Positions 44,484-53,521 of a stretch of 64,000 nt of DNA are shown in pieces (the stretch's first letter is position 1; the number at the start of each line of letters is the position of its first letter). Location of the stretch: the NCBI RefSeq assembly GCF_001010415.1, contig NZ_JPLE01000016.1:90178-154177 (forward strand), written 5' to 3'. Below the pieces are notes generated by a model. It was not told the DNA's origin and did no database searches. It saw nothing but the letters and a program-made list of their open reading frames with translations. Source of the DNA: Xanthomonas pisi DSM 18956. GTDB lineage: Bacteria; Pseudomonadota; Gammaproteobacteria; Xanthomonadales; Xanthomonadaceae. Both the position numbers and the translations under genes were made by a program.

Positions 44484-44927
44484 TCACTGCGACTCAGGAT
44501 GCAGCCAGCCCGCGTCGCCTTCCAGGTAGTGCTCGTGCTTCCAGATCGGCACGCGCGCCTTGACCTCGTCGATGATGTAGCGGCACGCGTCGAACGCGGC
44601 GCCACGATGCGCCGCACTGACGCCCACCCAGACCGCCATGTCGCCGATCTGCAGCTCGCCCACCCGATGCACGCAGTGCGCATGCACGATGGCGAACCGG
44701 CGCATCGCTTCGTCGAGCACGCGCTGACCTTCGGCCTGAGCCAGCGCGGCATAGGCTTCATAGCGCAACCCGGCAACGCCACGGCCTTCGTTGTGATTGC
44801 GCACCCAGCCTTCGAAACTGGCAAACGCACCAGCCTGCGGATGCACCGCGCCGGAACGCAGCTGCTCCACCGGCAATGGCAGATCCGAAAGTGCAAAGAT
44901 GGCTACGACCTCATCGCTCACGCTCAA
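44484..44927 (-). CDS. moaE: Molybdopterin synthase catalytic subunit
   Basis: 147 aa, with FEGWVRNHNEGRGVAGLRYEAY, RRFAIVHAHCVHRVGEL and the active-site Lys in VKARVPIWKHEHY. It transfers sulfur from MoaD to precursor Z (cPMP) to make molybdopterin. It overlaps moaD by 4 bases and is the last gene of its operon. Confidence 0.96.
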   Translation of the reverse strand: MSVSDEVVAIFALSDLPLPVEQLRSGAVHPQAGAFASFEGWVRNHNEGRGVAGLRYEAYAALAQAEGQRVLDEAMRRFAIVHAHCVHRVGELQIGDMAVWVGVSAAHRGAAFDACRYIIDEVKARVPIWKHEHYLEGDAGWLHPESQ

Positions 44928-45169
44928 CCTCCCGAGACTGGCGGAATAAACACCACTTCGCTGCCGTCGCGCAGCGCATCGTCCCAGCGCGCGAACGCGC
45001 CATCGACGGCAACGCGCAACTGTGCAGGCGTCCAGCGCAGGCCGTGCCGCGCGTCGAGTTCGGCATACAGGCCACGCAGGTCCGGCGCGCCGGATTGCAC
45101 CCGCTCGTCGGCGATTCCAGCCGCTTCGCGCAGACTGGCGAAATACAACACCGTCACCGTTGCCGTCAT
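44924..45169 (-). CDS. moaD: Molybdopterin synthase sulfur-carrier subunit
   Basis: 81 aa ubiquitin-fold protein with the essential C-terminal Gly-Gly (PPVSGG) that is thiocarboxylated. The [12 protein letters not shown] start is typical. ATG at 45169, overlapping the moaC stop. Confidence 0.95.
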   Translation of the reverse strand: MTATVTVLYFASLREAAGIADERVQSGAPDLRGLYAELDARHGLRWTPAQLRVAVDGAFARWDDALRDGSEVVFIPPVSGG

Positions 45170-45663
45170 TGCGCCGCTCCGATATCGCGCTTGCCGCCGC
45201 GCTTGGACACCAATTTGGTCGGCCCGATCGTCATCGCATGCGATAACGCCTTGCACATGTCGTAGACCGTCAGCGCCGCCACGCTGGCGCCGGTCAGCGC
45301 TTCCATCTCCACCCCGGTGCGATGCACGCAGCGCACCGTGCAGTGAATCTCCAGCACCTGCTCGCCTGCCCAGTCGATCTCGAAACGACAGGCATCGATC
45401 GGCAATGGATGGCAGAACGGAATCAGCTCGTGCGTGCGCTTGACCGCCATGGTGCCGGCGATCACCGCGGTCTCGACGATGCCACCCTTGGCGCTGCGCA
45501 AGCCATTGGCGCGCAACTGTGCGGCGATGGCGGCCGGAAAACGCACCCGGCTTTGGGCAGTGGCGCTGCGCGCGGTGACTGCCTTGTCCGAGACATCCAC
45601 CATCGTGGGCAGTCCGGAATCGTCCAGGTGGGTCAGGCGTGCGGAACGGGGTTTTGCAGGCAT
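45166..45663 (-). CDS. moaC: Cyclic pyranopterin monophosphate synthase
   Basis: 165 aa from the ATG at 45663; a GTG at 45675 would add four residues. [17 protein letters not shown], the [10 protein letters not shown] motif and [22 protein letters not shown] are the MoaC hallmarks. It turns the MoaA product into cPMP. It lies 24 bases after the DUF4440 gene. Confidence 0.95.
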   Translation of the reverse strand: MPAKPRSARLTHLDDSGLPTMVDVSDKAVTARSATAQSRVRFPAAIAAQLRANGLRSAKGGIVETAVIAGTMAVKRTHELIPFCHPLPIDACRFEIDWAGEQVLEIHCTVRCVHRTGVEMEALTGASVAALTVYDMCKALSHAMTIGPTKLVSKRGGKRDIGAAQ

Positions 45664-45687
45664 GGGAAACGACACGATGACAGGCGC

Positions 45688-46068
45688 TCAGGATGCGGCA
45701 TTCTCGGTGAACGGAGTGGCTTGATGGAACAGCATTCGCCAGCATGCACCGTCCAGGCGCCATAACGAACTGCGCAAGGCACCCCGCACGACGCCGTCGA
45801 CGTGCGCGCGGGTGCGATAGCGCAGCTGCGCCAGCTGCGGAGCCAGCAGTACGCAGACGAAGCCGTCGGCCGCGTAGTCGGCAGCCGCAGCGCTGGCGGT
45901 CAATGCAGCGATGATCTCCTCACGTGTGTAGCGCCGGCCCGAGGCACCAAACTCAACGAACGCCGGATCCAGTAGCGCCTCCAGCTCCGGCAGCGAGCGA
46001 CGCACCTGCGGATCGAGCAGACGCAGCTCCAAGCCGCGCAACTGCGTCAGCAGCGCACAGGCGCTCAC
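45688..46068 (-). CDS. NTF2-like/DUF4440 protein
   Basis: 126 aa. The cone-shaped NTF2-like fold is suggested by LRGLELRLLDPQVRRS, PAFVEFGASGRRYTREEIIAAL, and the last strands LRSSLWRLDGACWRMLFHQ. DUF4440 members include enzymes and binding proteins. It sits between moaA and moaC with an ATGA overlap on moaA, so it is in the molybdopterin operon, but no known step needs it. Confidence 0.82.
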   Translation of the reverse strand: MSACALLTQLRGLELRLLDPQVRRSLPELEALLDPAFVEFGASGRRYTREEIIAALTASAAAADYAADGFVCVLLAPQLAQLRYRTRAHVDGVVRGALRSSLWRLDGACWRMLFHQATPFTENAAS

Positions 46069-47099
46069 CCGCCGATCAGGAACATTTCGACCGGCTTGCC
46101 ACGTCGCGGTGCGGCGGATGCGCGCACCTCGCTGTAGCGGTCGCCGCGCATGCTCCAGCGTTGACGCAAATGCGTGGCCAGGCCTTGCTCGCCGTCGGCC
46201 AGGGCCGGCTTGAGATCATGGCCCTGGCTGGCGAACAGGCAGGTGTACAGATGCCCGTCGGCCGACACGCGTGCGCGCTGGCAATCGCCGCAGAACGGCA
46301 CGCTGACCGAACTGACGAAACCCACCTCGCCCGCGCCGTCGACGAATGCATGGCGTTGCGCAACTTCGCCGGTGTAATTGGCGTCCAGCGCCCTCAGCGG
46401 CCAGCGCGCGTGGATGCGCGCGTGCAACTGCGCCGAGCTCACCACCGCGTCCGGGGTCCAGCCGTTGCAGCTGCCCACGTCCATGAATTCGATGAAGCGC
46501 AACACATGCCCGGTGCCACGGAAGTACTCCACCAGCGGCAACACTTGGTCCTCATTGACGCCACGCTGCACCACGCAATTGATCTTCAGCCGCGTGAAGC
46601 CGGCCTGCTCGGCGGCAGCAATGCCGGCCAGGACCTGTGCGATGTCGCCACGGTCGCCGCTCATGCGCTTGAACAGCGACGGATCCAGTGCATCCATGCT
46701 CACCGTGATGCGCCGCAGCCCGGCCTGGCGCAGCGCCTCGGCCTGGCGCGCGAGCAAGGCGCCATTGGTGGTGAGCGCCAGGTCCTCGATCCCTTCGATG
46801 GCGGTCAGCCGCGCAATCAAGGTCGGCAGATCGCGACGCAGCAGCGGCTCGCCACCGGTCAGGCGCACCTTGGTGACGCCCACCGACACGAACGCCCGCA
46901 CCAATGTTTCCAGCTGATCGAAACTCAGGCGCTGTTGCGCATCGAAGCCGTAATCGTCGGGCACACGGTCGGCCGGCATGCAGTAGCCGCAGCGGAAATT
47001 GCAGGCTTCGATCACCGACAGGCGCAGATCGCGCAGCGGGCGGCCGTAACGGTCCTGCATCGGGGTACCGGTCAGGGTCGGCAGCGACAAGGCGCCCAT
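46065..47099 (-). CDS. moaA: GTP 3',8-cyclase MoaA
   Basis: 344 aa. Radical-SAM cluster CNFRCGYCMP, TKVRLTGGEPLLRRDLP, and a C-terminal second 4Fe-4S site (CGDCQRARVSADGHLYTCLFA). The last Gly-Gly (FLIGG) required for activation is intact. It makes the first intermediate of molybdenum-cofactor synthesis. It shares one base with the upstream stop (TGATG). Confidence 0.96.
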   Translation of the reverse strand: MGALSLPTLTGTPMQDRYGRPLRDLRLSVIEACNFRCGYCMPADRVPDDYGFDAQQRLSFDQLETLVRAFVSVGVTKVRLTGGEPLLRRDLPTLIARLTAIEGIEDLALTTNGALLARQAEALRQAGLRRITVSMDALDPSLFKRMSGDRGDIAQVLAGIAAAEQAGFTRLKINCVVQRGVNEDQVLPLVEYFRGTGHVLRFIEFMDVGSCNGWTPDAVVSSAQLHARIHARWPLRALDANYTGEVAQRHAFVDGAGEVGFVSSVSVPFCGDCQRARVSADGHLYTCLFASQGHDLKPALADGEQGLATHLRQRWSMRGDRYSEVRASAAPRRGKPVEMFLIGG

Positions 47100-47848
47100 C
47101 AGCGCACCGTGTCGGCGGTCGGGTCCGCCAGCGTCAGGTACTGCCCGGGCACCGCGACGCGATGGCCGCGTGCGCGCAGCACGTCGCCGTCGGCGTCGCT
47201 GGCGTAGTGGTACAGCAGCATGCGGCTCAACAGGTCCTGCGGATATTCCCGCTCCAGATCATCCACGCCAGTATGCGACGGGTTGCCGTGAACGCCGCAG
47301 TCATGCGCGATCAACTCGTTGTCGTCCGCGTAACGCTTCAGCATTTCCGGGATCGGCCGGGTGTCGCCGGTCCACACCAGCGCGCCTTTCAGGCGCAGCC
47401 CGTAGGCCGTCTCCGGCCAGTGGTGGCGCACCGGGAACACCTCCAGCCGCACCCCGTCGTGCCAGAAGGCATCGCCGACCGGCACCAGCTGGAATGCATC
47501 CCAGAAGTTCGCCCCGCCCTCGGCGAGCACATTCGGGTAGTCGGCAATGCGCCGCTGCAGCAGCGGCACCACCGGCGCCGGTACGTACAGGCGCGTGCGC
47601 CCGCGTCGCTCGGAGAAATAGCTGTCGACGAACACCCGCTCCAGCCCGCCGACATGATCCAGATGCACATGGGTGATGAAGATGGCCTGCGGCAGGTCAC
47701 CGTAATGCGCCTGATAGGCGGTGAGCCCTTCGCTGCCGCAGTCGATGGTCAGCCACGGCGCGCCAGCGCGCTCGAGCGTGGCCATCGGCGAACCAAGCGC
47801 CACTGCCGACGCATTGCCGACTCCCTGCACGCGCAACGCCCACTGCAT
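47099..47848 (-). CDS. MBL-fold metallohydrolase, RNase Z-like
   Basis: 249 aa from the ATG at 47848. The metal site THVHLDHVGG, later FPVRHHWPETAYGLR, WTGDTRP and AHDCGVHGNPSHTG mark a metallo-beta-lactamase-fold protein of the arylsulfatase/RNase Z-like branch. The exosite arm of true tRNase Z is not obvious. Substrate unknown. It is coupled by one-base overlaps to kdkA upstream and moaA downstream. Confidence 0.85.
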   Translation of the reverse strand: MQWALRVQGVGNASAVALGSPMATLERAGAPWLTIDCGSEGLTAYQAHYGDLPQAIFITHVHLDHVGGLERVFVDSYFSERRGRTRLYVPAPVVPLLQRRIADYPNVLAEGGANFWDAFQLVPVGDAFWHDGVRLEVFPVRHHWPETAYGLRLKGALVWTGDTRPIPEMLKRYADDNELIAHDCGVHGNPSHTGVDDLEREYPQDLLSRMLLYHYASDADGDVLRARGHRVAVPGQYLTLADPTADTVR

Positions 47849-48597
47849 CAGTAGCCCCGGCCCCAGGCCAGCTCGTAGGCGCGGTGCAGCCGCTCGTAAT
47901 CCTTGTCGACCTCTTCGCGGCTGCGATTGCCGCGCAGCTTCAACAGCGACCGATGCAGCCGCTTGAGATTGCGCTCGCGCCAGCGCGTGGCCGGAATGCG
48001 CAGCACGCCCCGGTCGAAATCGATCAGCCAGCCATGCCCACTGGCATCGAACAGGATGTTGTGCGCATTGAGATCGGCGTGATCCAGACCGGCGCGATGG
48101 AAACGCGCGATCAACTGCCCGGTGGCTTCCCATGGCGCGCCGCGCCCGGCCACCTGCGCATGGTCGGCCAGCGAGCGCACGTCTTCCAAGCGCTCCATCA
48201 ACAGCGCCGCGCGATAGCCCAGGCCTTCGCGCAGATAGCAGGCCGCCAACGGACGCGGCACCGGCAACTTGCGCTTGATCAGTTCGCGCATCAAGCGGAA
48301 TTCGGCAAAACTGCGCGTGCGGCCGGCACCTTTCCATAGGTATCGGTCGCGGCTGACGCGTGCGGCCATGCCGCCACGCAGGTACTGCCGCAGCACACTG
48401 CGACCGAACGGGGCATCCACGAACCACGCACCGCCACGCCCGCCTTCGTCGACCGGTCGCGCTCTGTCGCCCCAGCGTTGCGGCGAAAACAGCCCGGCAT
48501 CGGCTTGCCGCAGCCGTTCGCGGTCGAACAGAATGGCGCCATAGCCGCGGGCCTCGCGGTACGGCGTCAGCGCTTCGGTGGCGTCGAAAGAAACCAT
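47848..48597 (-). CDS. kdkA: 3-deoxy-D-manno-octulosonic acid kinase
   Basis: 249 aa, KdkA/RfaP-family kinase. [13 protein letters not shown] and [13 protein letters not shown] hold the catalytic Asp and metal Asp, and [19 protein letters not shown] the N-lobe. KdkA phosphorylates the inner-core Kdo of lipopolysaccharide. Xanthomonas inner core has a single phosphorylated Kdo, consistent with this. It is first in the molybdopterin run and 20 bases from the divergent heptosyltransferase. Confidence 0.92.
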   Translation of the reverse strand: MVSFDATEALTPYREARGYGAILFDRERLRQADAGLFSPQRWGDRARPVDEGGRGGAWFVDAPFGRSVLRQYLRGGMAARVSRDRYLWKGAGRTRSFAEFRLMRELIKRKLPVPRPLAACYLREGLGYRAALLMERLEDVRSLADHAQVAGRGAPWEATGQLIARFHRAGLDHADLNAHNILFDASGHGWLIDFDRGVLRIPATRWRERNLKRLHRSLLKLRGNRSREEVDKDYERLHRAYELAWGRGY

Positions 48598-48617
48598 CTA
48601 TCGAGTCTAACAACACC

Positions 48618-49667
48618 ATGGCTGTAACGCCTGCATCGCTGTGTTTGCTGCGCTTGTCCGCCCTGGGCGACGTGACCCATGTGGTGCCGCTGGTGCGCAC
48701 GCTGCAGGCGGGTTTCCCGCAGGCGCAACTGCATTGGATCATCGACAAGGCCGGCCTGAAGCTGCTCGACGGCCTGCCCGGCGTGCACTTCCATGCCTAC
48801 GACAAACGCAGCGGCGTCGCCGGCATGCGCGCCTTGCGCCAGGCCTTGGCACCGCTGGGGCGCTTTGACGCCTTGCTGCAGATGCAGGTGGCATTGCGCG
48901 CCAACGTGCTCTCGGCATTCGTCCCGGCGCGCCGCCGCATCGGCTACGACCGCAGCCGCTCCAAGGACCTGCATGGCCTGTTCGTCAAAGAGCGCATTGC
49001 CGACCGCCCCGGCATCCATGTCCTCGACGCCATCGGCAGCTTCGCCGAGCCGCTGGGCCTGCGCCAGACCCAGGTGCGCTGGGACCTGCCGGTTCCCGAC
49101 GCCGCGCATGCCTGGGCGCGCGCGCAATGGGACGACGATGGCCGCCCGGTGCTGATGATTTCGCCCTGCTCCAGTCACGTGCGGCGCAACTGGTACCCGG
49201 ACCGCCACGCCGCCCTTGCCGACCATGCAGCGGCCCAGGGCTGGCGCGTGGTGCTGTGCGGCGGCCGTAGCGAACTGGAGCGCAGCACGGCTGACGCCAT
49301 CGTGGCGAACACGCGCGCACCGCTGCTGGACCTGGTCGGCAAGGACACGCTCAAGCAGCTTCCCGCGCTGCTCGCCCGCGCCGACCTGGTGGTCACCCCG
49401 GATTCGGGCCCGATGCATATCGCCAATGCGATGGGTAGCAAGGTGCTGGGGTTGCATGCGGCCAGCAATCCGCGACGCAGCGGCCCGTACTCGGACGTGC
49501 GCTATTGCGTGGACCGTTACGACGCGGCAGCGCGCAAGTTTCTGCGCACGCCGGCCGACCGGCTCGGCTGGGGCACCAAGATTGAGTTCGACGATGTGAT
49601 GTCGCTGATTACCGTCGACGACGCAATTGCTGCATTCGAACGCTATCGGGCCGATCATCCCCGCTGA
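48618..49667 (+). CDS. LPS heptosyltransferase (GT9 family)
   Basis: 349 aa from the ATG at 48618. GT9 fold: LCLLRLSALGDVTHVVPLVRTLQ, MISPCSSHVRRNWYPDRH, VVLCGGRSELE and the nucleotide-sugar motif LVVTPDSGPMHIANAMG. It adds heptose or a hexose to the LPS inner core. The start resembles heptosyltransferase I (WaaC-like) in Xanthomonas, but the exact sugar position is not certain. Together with kdkA this forms a divergent inner-core pair. Confidence 0.88.
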   Translation: MAVTPASLCLLRLSALGDVTHVVPLVRTLQAGFPQAQLHWIIDKAGLKLLDGLPGVHFHAYDKRSGVAGMRALRQALAPLGRFDALLQMQVALRANVLSAFVPARRRIGYDRSRSKDLHGLFVKERIADRPGIHVLDAIGSFAEPLGLRQTQVRWDLPVPDAAHAWARAQWDDDGRPVLMISPCSSHVRRNWYPDRHAALADHAAAQGWRVVLCGGRSELERSTADAIVANTRAPLLDLVGKDTLKQLPALLARADLVVTPDSGPMHIANAMGSKVLGLHAASNPRRSGPYSDVRYCVDRYDAAARKFLRTPADRLGWGTKIEFDDVMSLITVDDAIAAFERYRADHPR

Positions 49668-49873
49668 CTCCCGGCAAACGCTGGCGCCCAACTGATCCTC
49701 AGATCGATTCGGCTCATGACGCGCGGCTTTTCGTTTGCACCAGGACTCAAGTCGCCTGGCATCCAGCCTTCAAGCCGATGCACCGGCATCGCACCAGCCG
49801 CCTATCGCGATGACAGGCGGCGCAGCGTTCCAGTGCGCGGGCTGGTGCCGGCGCAGTCGGCCCCTCACTCCGC

Positions 49874-50278
49874 TCAGGCGCCGGTCGCGCGATAGTCCTG
49901 GTAGGACTTCTCTTCCACGTACGAAGAACCCAGCGCCAGGTTGATTTCCTTCTTGATCCGCGCGCGCTCGTCGTTTTCGATGTAGACGCTGCGTGCCAGC
50001 TGCACAAAGCCGTCGTCGAAGCTCTGCGCCTGCTCCTTGAGCCGGATGTCGTCTTCGATCACCCACAACCGCTCGTTGACGGCCTTGAGCTCGGCGCGCA
50101 ACCGCACGATGTCGTGACCGGCAGCCGGATGCGCCATCCAGCTGGCTTCCAGCGCGGACAACTCATTGCGGACATTGGCCAGCTTGGCCGCATCGCGCAT
50201 GCGCTCGGACTTGATCTGCAGGATCGCGATCTTGTCGAGCAGCTCACCAAAGGACACGGGCACCAGGATCTCGGACAT
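49874..50278 (-). CDS. DUF6165 protein
   Basis: 134 aa from the ATG at 50278. Mostly helical, charged protein starting MSEILVPVSFGELLDKIAIL, with long amphipathic helices (LKAVNERLWVIEDDIRLKEQAQ). Members of this family are often encoded beside LPS or glycan genes; no biochemical role is known. The tail is SSYVEEKSYQDYRATGA. Confidence 0.75.
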   Translation of the reverse strand: MSEILVPVSFGELLDKIAILQIKSERMRDAAKLANVRNELSALEASWMAHPAAGHDIVRLRAELKAVNERLWVIEDDIRLKEQAQSFDDGFVQLARSVYIENDERARIKKEINLALGSSYVEEKSYQDYRATGA

Positions 50279-50344
50279 GACAGGCCTCCAACAGGGGTCG
50301 AGCGGATTGTAGTCATCGCAGCCACGGCCGGCTGCGACACATAA

Positions 50345-50367
50345 ACAAAAGCCCCCTTGCGGGGGCT
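50345..50367 (-). terminator. Rho-independent terminator after the structured RNA candidate
   Basis: AGCCCCC-ttg-CGGGGGCT on the + strand (50350-50367), with four A before it, so on the minus strand it ends in TTTTGTTT. It follows the 50379-50475 element by 12 bases and precedes the DUF6165 start by 67 bases. Confidence 0.85.
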
Positions 50368-50378
50368 GATGCGAATCT

Positions 50379-50475
50379 GGCGTCAGAAGGGGATTCACCC
50401 GGCACTTCGTGCCTTCGCCGTGCAGACAGCGCTGCTGTCTGTCGAACCCGGGGCTTCTCGCCCCCCAATGACGCC
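50379..50475 (-). ncRNA. Candidate structured RNA between tRNA-Ser(CGA) and DUF6165
   Basis: About 97 nt. On the minus strand the ends GGCGTCA and TGACGCC pair, and three hairpins lie inside: GGGGC-gagaa-GCCCC, CAGACAGC-agc-GCTGTCTG (8 bp) and GGCAC-gaa-GTGCC. A terminator follows 12 bases downstream. It does not fit a tRNA (no usable anticodon arm or T-loop). No known RNA family recognised; it could be processed from the tRNA-Ser transcript or made independently. Confidence 0.55.
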
Positions 50476-50517
50476 GGCAAAACTCACGCGTCACTGGCGC
50501 AACTGCTCGCCTCAATC

Positions 50518-50608
50518 TGGCGGAGAGGGGGGGATTCGAACCCCCGAGGCGCTATAAACGCCTGCCTGATTTCGAGTCAGGTACATTCAACCGCTCTGCC
50601 ACCTCTCC
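50518..50608 (-). tRNA. tRNA-Ser (CGA)
   Basis: 91 nt with encoded CCA. The acceptor arm is GGAGAGG/CCTCTCC, the anticodon loop CTCGAAA carries CGA, and there is a long variable arm and the T-arm GGGGGTTCGAATCCCCC. It decodes UCG. Confidence 0.95.
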
Positions 50609-50804
50609 AGATGGTCCCCAGTGTCCTGGGGCCGTGCATCATACGGGCACACGCGCCAGGCCACAAGCGGCCCGGGCCAGCGCTCCACCGCCCGGCTGTC
50701 GGCGCGGCGTGAACCGGTACTGCGCCCGGCGCGAGCGCTCTGTTGCCGCTGGCCGGCCGGGCCGCGATGATGGGCACGCATCTTCTCCCTGGCGACCCGG
50801 CCCC

Positions 50805-51509
50805 ATGCTCGAATTCGGACACCTCACCCACGTCGGCCTGCGCCGTGACCTCAACGAGGACACCTATTACGGCGACAGCGAATTGGGGCTGTGGCTGGTG
50901 GCCGATGGCATGGGCGGACATGCCTGCGGCGAGGTGGCCAGCGCACTTGCACGCGAAACCATCGTGCGCGAAGTCCGCGCCGGCACCCCGCTCGCGCAGG
51001 CCGTGCGTATCGCCGACGAAGAGATCATCAAGACCTCGCGCCGCTGCAACGACACCTTGCCGATGGGCACCACCGTGGTCGCCGCACGCGTGTTGGGCCA
51101 GCGTTTCGAGGTGGCCTGGGTCGGCGACAGCCGTGCATACCTGTGGCGCGACGGGCGCCTGGCACAGCTGAGTCAGGACCATAGTTACGTGCAGGAACTC
51201 ATCGCCCAAGGCACGCTCACCAGCGAGCAGGCGCGTGCGCATCCGCATCGCAACGTGGTGACCCAGGCACTGGGCGTCACCGATCCGGTCCATCTCAACG
51301 TTGCCACCATGCAGGGCGAGCTCAAATCCGGCATGCAACTATTGCTCTGCAGCGATGGGCTGACCGAAGAAGTGGACGATGCAGCGATTGCGGCAACCCT
51401 GTCGCAAGCCGACTGCAGCGCGCAGGAGTGCGTCGAATGCCTGGTCGCCGCAGCGCTGGATGGCGGCGGTTCGGACAACATCACCGCGATCCTGGTGCGT
51501 AGCTACTGA
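50805..51509 (+). CDS. PP2C-type serine/threonine phosphatase
   Basis: 234 aa from the ATG at 50805. All PP2C metal motifs are present: LRRDLNEDTYY, VADGMGGHACGE, GTTVVAA, WVGDSRAYLWRDG, LLLCSDGLTEEV and GGGSDNITAIL. It is a soluble, metal-dependent phosphatase of the Stp1 type. No kinase gene is adjacent. Such phosphatases also partner type VI secretion or FHA modules, which are not seen here. Confidence 0.93.
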   Translation: MLEFGHLTHVGLRRDLNEDTYYGDSELGLWLVADGMGGHACGEVASALARETIVREVRAGTPLAQAVRIADEEIIKTSRRCNDTLPMGTTVVAARVLGQRFEVAWVGDSRAYLWRDGRLAQLSQDHSYVQELIAQGTLTSEQARAHPHRNVVTQALGVTDPVHLNVATMQGELKSGMQLLLCSDGLTEEVDDAAIAATLSQADCSAQECVECLVAAALDGGGSDNITAILVRSY

Positions 51510-51628
51510 GCCACGGCAGGACAGCGTCGAGGGCGGCCTTCGAACGCGCGGCAGAACCTCGCGAGGTCCTGACCATGCGCTGCACCCGTTGCCGGCATGC
51601 GCCGCCAGCCAAGGGGTGCAGCGCCACT

Positions 51629-52363
51629 TCAACCGGCGACAGCGCTCTCTTCGACAGGCGCGTCCCACAGCGCGCGGCCGGCCTTCTTGCGCAGCTGCGC
51701 CAATCGCGCTTCGTGCGCATGCGATTCCGACGCAGTCACCATCACGCGCGGGCGCGGCAACAGCAACGCGGGGTCGAACGCGATCATGCCGTTGTTCTCA
51801 TTGCTGTTCTGGCCGGCATCGGCGCTGGCAAAGCCGATCTCCTCCTGGCCCGAGGTCAGCGCGATATACACATCGGCCAGGATCTGCGCATCGAGCAAGG
51901 CGCCATGCAGCTGGCGATGCCCGTTGTCCACGCCCAGGCGCTTGCACAAGGCATCGAGCGAATTGCGCTGCCCCGGGTAACGCTCGCGCGCCATCATCAA
52001 GGTGTCGACCACGGTGGCGCGGTCGACGATGCGGCCGTAACCATTGCCCAGCAGCGACAACTCGTTGTCCAGAAAGCCCAGGTCGAACGCAGCGTTGTGG
52101 ATGATCAATTCCGCGCCGTCGATATAGGCGAGAAACTCCTCCACCACATCGCCGAACAACGGTTTGTCGGCCAGGAATTCCAGGGTCAATCCGGTGACTT
52201 CCTGCGCACCCGGCTCGAAATCGCAATCGGGCTTCAGATAGCGATGAAAATTGTTGCCGCTCGGGCGCCGCTCCAGCAGCTCCACTGCACCGATTTCGAC
52301 GACGCGGTTGCCCTTGCGCCATTCCAGGCCGGTGGTTTCTGTATCGAGAATGATCTGACGCAT
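51629..52363 (-). CDS. dnaQ: DNA polymerase III subunit epsilon
   Basis: 244 aa from the ATG at 52363. DEDDh exonuclease: ILDTETTGLE, HNAAFDLGFLDNEL and HGALLDAQILADVY with the catalytic His/Asp. This is the proofreading subunit. The C-terminal 60 residues that bind alpha are less conserved. It lies 8 bases after rnhA. Confidence 0.96.
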   Translation of the reverse strand: MRQIILDTETTGLEWRKGNRVVEIGAVELLERRPSGNNFHRYLKPDCDFEPGAQEVTGLTLEFLADKPLFGDVVEEFLAYIDGAELIIHNAAFDLGFLDNELSLLGNGYGRIVDRATVVDTLMMARERYPGQRNSLDALCKRLGVDNGHRQLHGALLDAQILADVYIALTSGQEEIGFASADAGQNSNENNGMIAFDPALLLPRPRVMVTASESHAHEARLAQLRKKAGRALWDAPVEESAVAG

Positions 52364-52371
52364 GAATCCTC

Positions 52372-52824
52372 TTACGCAGTTGCAGCGCCGCCGCGCTGGG
52401 CGATGGCCTGATTGCGGGCAAGCACGTCGACGCGCTCGTTGTCCGGGTCGCCATTGTGACCCTTCACCCAGCGCCAATCGATGCTGTGCCGCTGGGTGGC
52501 CGCATGCAGCCGCTCCCACAGTTCGCGGTTCTTGACCGGATCGCCGCCGGCGGTTTTCCAGCCACGCCGCACCCAACCGGATATCCACTCGGTGATGCCC
52601 TGGCGCACGTACTGTGAGTCGGTATGCAGCACGATCTGGCACGGCTCGGTCAGTGTCTCCAGCGCCATGATCGCGGCCATCAATTCCATCCGGTTGTTGG
52701 TGGATACCGCTTCACCGCCGGCCAATTCCTTCTCGCGGCCGTTGTAACGCAGCAGGGCCGCCCAACCGCCCGGCCCCGGATTGCCGAGGCAGGAGCCATC
52801 GGTATGCACTTCAATTGATTTCAT
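52372..52824 (-). CDS. rnhA: Ribonuclease HI
   Basis: 150 aa. The catalytic carboxylates lie in [28 protein letters not shown] and [12 protein letters not shown], plus the C-terminal Asp ([13 protein letters not shown]). It removes RNA from RNA:DNA hybrids. The dnaQ-rnhA pairing is ancient. Confidence 0.97.
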   Translation of the reverse strand: MKSIEVHTDGSCLGNPGPGGWAALLRYNGREKELAGGEAVSTNNRMELMAAIMALETLTEPCQIVLHTDSQYVRQGITEWISGWVRRGWKTAGGDPVKNRELWERLHAATQRHSIDWRWVKGHNGDPDNERVDVLARNQAIAQRGGAATA

Positions 52825-52852
52825 CAGTTTCCAGAGTTGTCACGTACTAAGG

Positions 52853-53509
52853 TCAGATCGTGGCCACCGGTTGCGGCCAGCGCGTTGGCCGCGCGATCGG
52901 CGTCGGCGCGATCGGTGCGGAGGCCCGTTTTTCCACTTCGAGTAAATACACCGCGCGCCATGGCGCGCGGCCAGGATCGGACGAACCGCGCCCGGTCCGC
53001 CAGATGGGCCCGAGGAAGCGCTCCGTTGCCACGCACTGCAGGCCGGCCTGCTGCGCCAGCGATCGCCAGCGATCCGGGCGCAATGCCACCGGGCCGCGCC
53101 GCGCCCAATGAAAGCGGTACGGGCTCAGCGGGTTGAGCGTGAACAGCCACAGCCGGCCTCCCGGCATCAGCAGCCGCTCGCATTCGGCCAGAAACTCCGC
53201 CGCACCGCCAACGACCGCATGCTGCACCACAATGGCTTGCAGGCTTTCGGTGGGCAACGGAAACGGCATCGCACAGCGCGCATCGCCTGCGAAGCGTCCG
53301 GCGCTACGAAACAGGCGCAGGCCGCGGCCATCGAGCACCTCGCGCGGCGGCAATTCCTTGGTCGGCGCCACCCACAACCAGGGCTGGGATGGCCGCCGTT
53401 GCAGGGACTCCAGCGCCAGGCGACGCTCGGATTGGAGCAGGCTTCGCCCCGCCTCCGTATCAAACCAGGATGAGACGCCAGCTTGACGGGAGAATGGGAC
53501 GGCAGGCAT
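52853..53509 (-). CDS. SAM-dependent methyltransferase, YafS-like
   Basis: 218 aa from the ATG at 53509. The class I fold is degenerate at the SAM loop (LWVAPTKELPP); the post-motif LPTESLQAIVVQHAV and the region LLMPGGRLWLFTLNPLSPYRFHW are typical of YafS-type proteins. The substrate is unknown. It lies 28 bases upstream of rnhA. The start codon is 12 bases from that of the divergent gloB. Confidence 0.85.
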   Translation of the reverse strand: MPAVPFSRQAGVSSWFDTEAGRSLLQSERRLALESLQRRPSQPWLWVAPTKELPPREVLDGRGLRLFRSAGRFAGDARCAMPFPLPTESLQAIVVQHAVVGGAAEFLAECERLLMPGGRLWLFTLNPLSPYRFHWARRGPVALRPDRWRSLAQQAGLQCVATERFLGPIWRTGRGSSDPGRAPWRAVYLLEVEKRASAPIAPTPIARPTRWPQPVATI

Positions 53510-53521
53510 GGTCCCAATTCT

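Noticed and set aside
44928-47099. Molybdenum-cofactor riboswitch before moaA
   Set aside because: moaA overlaps the upstream gene by one base, leaving no leader; no riboswitch-like stretch seen in the operon.
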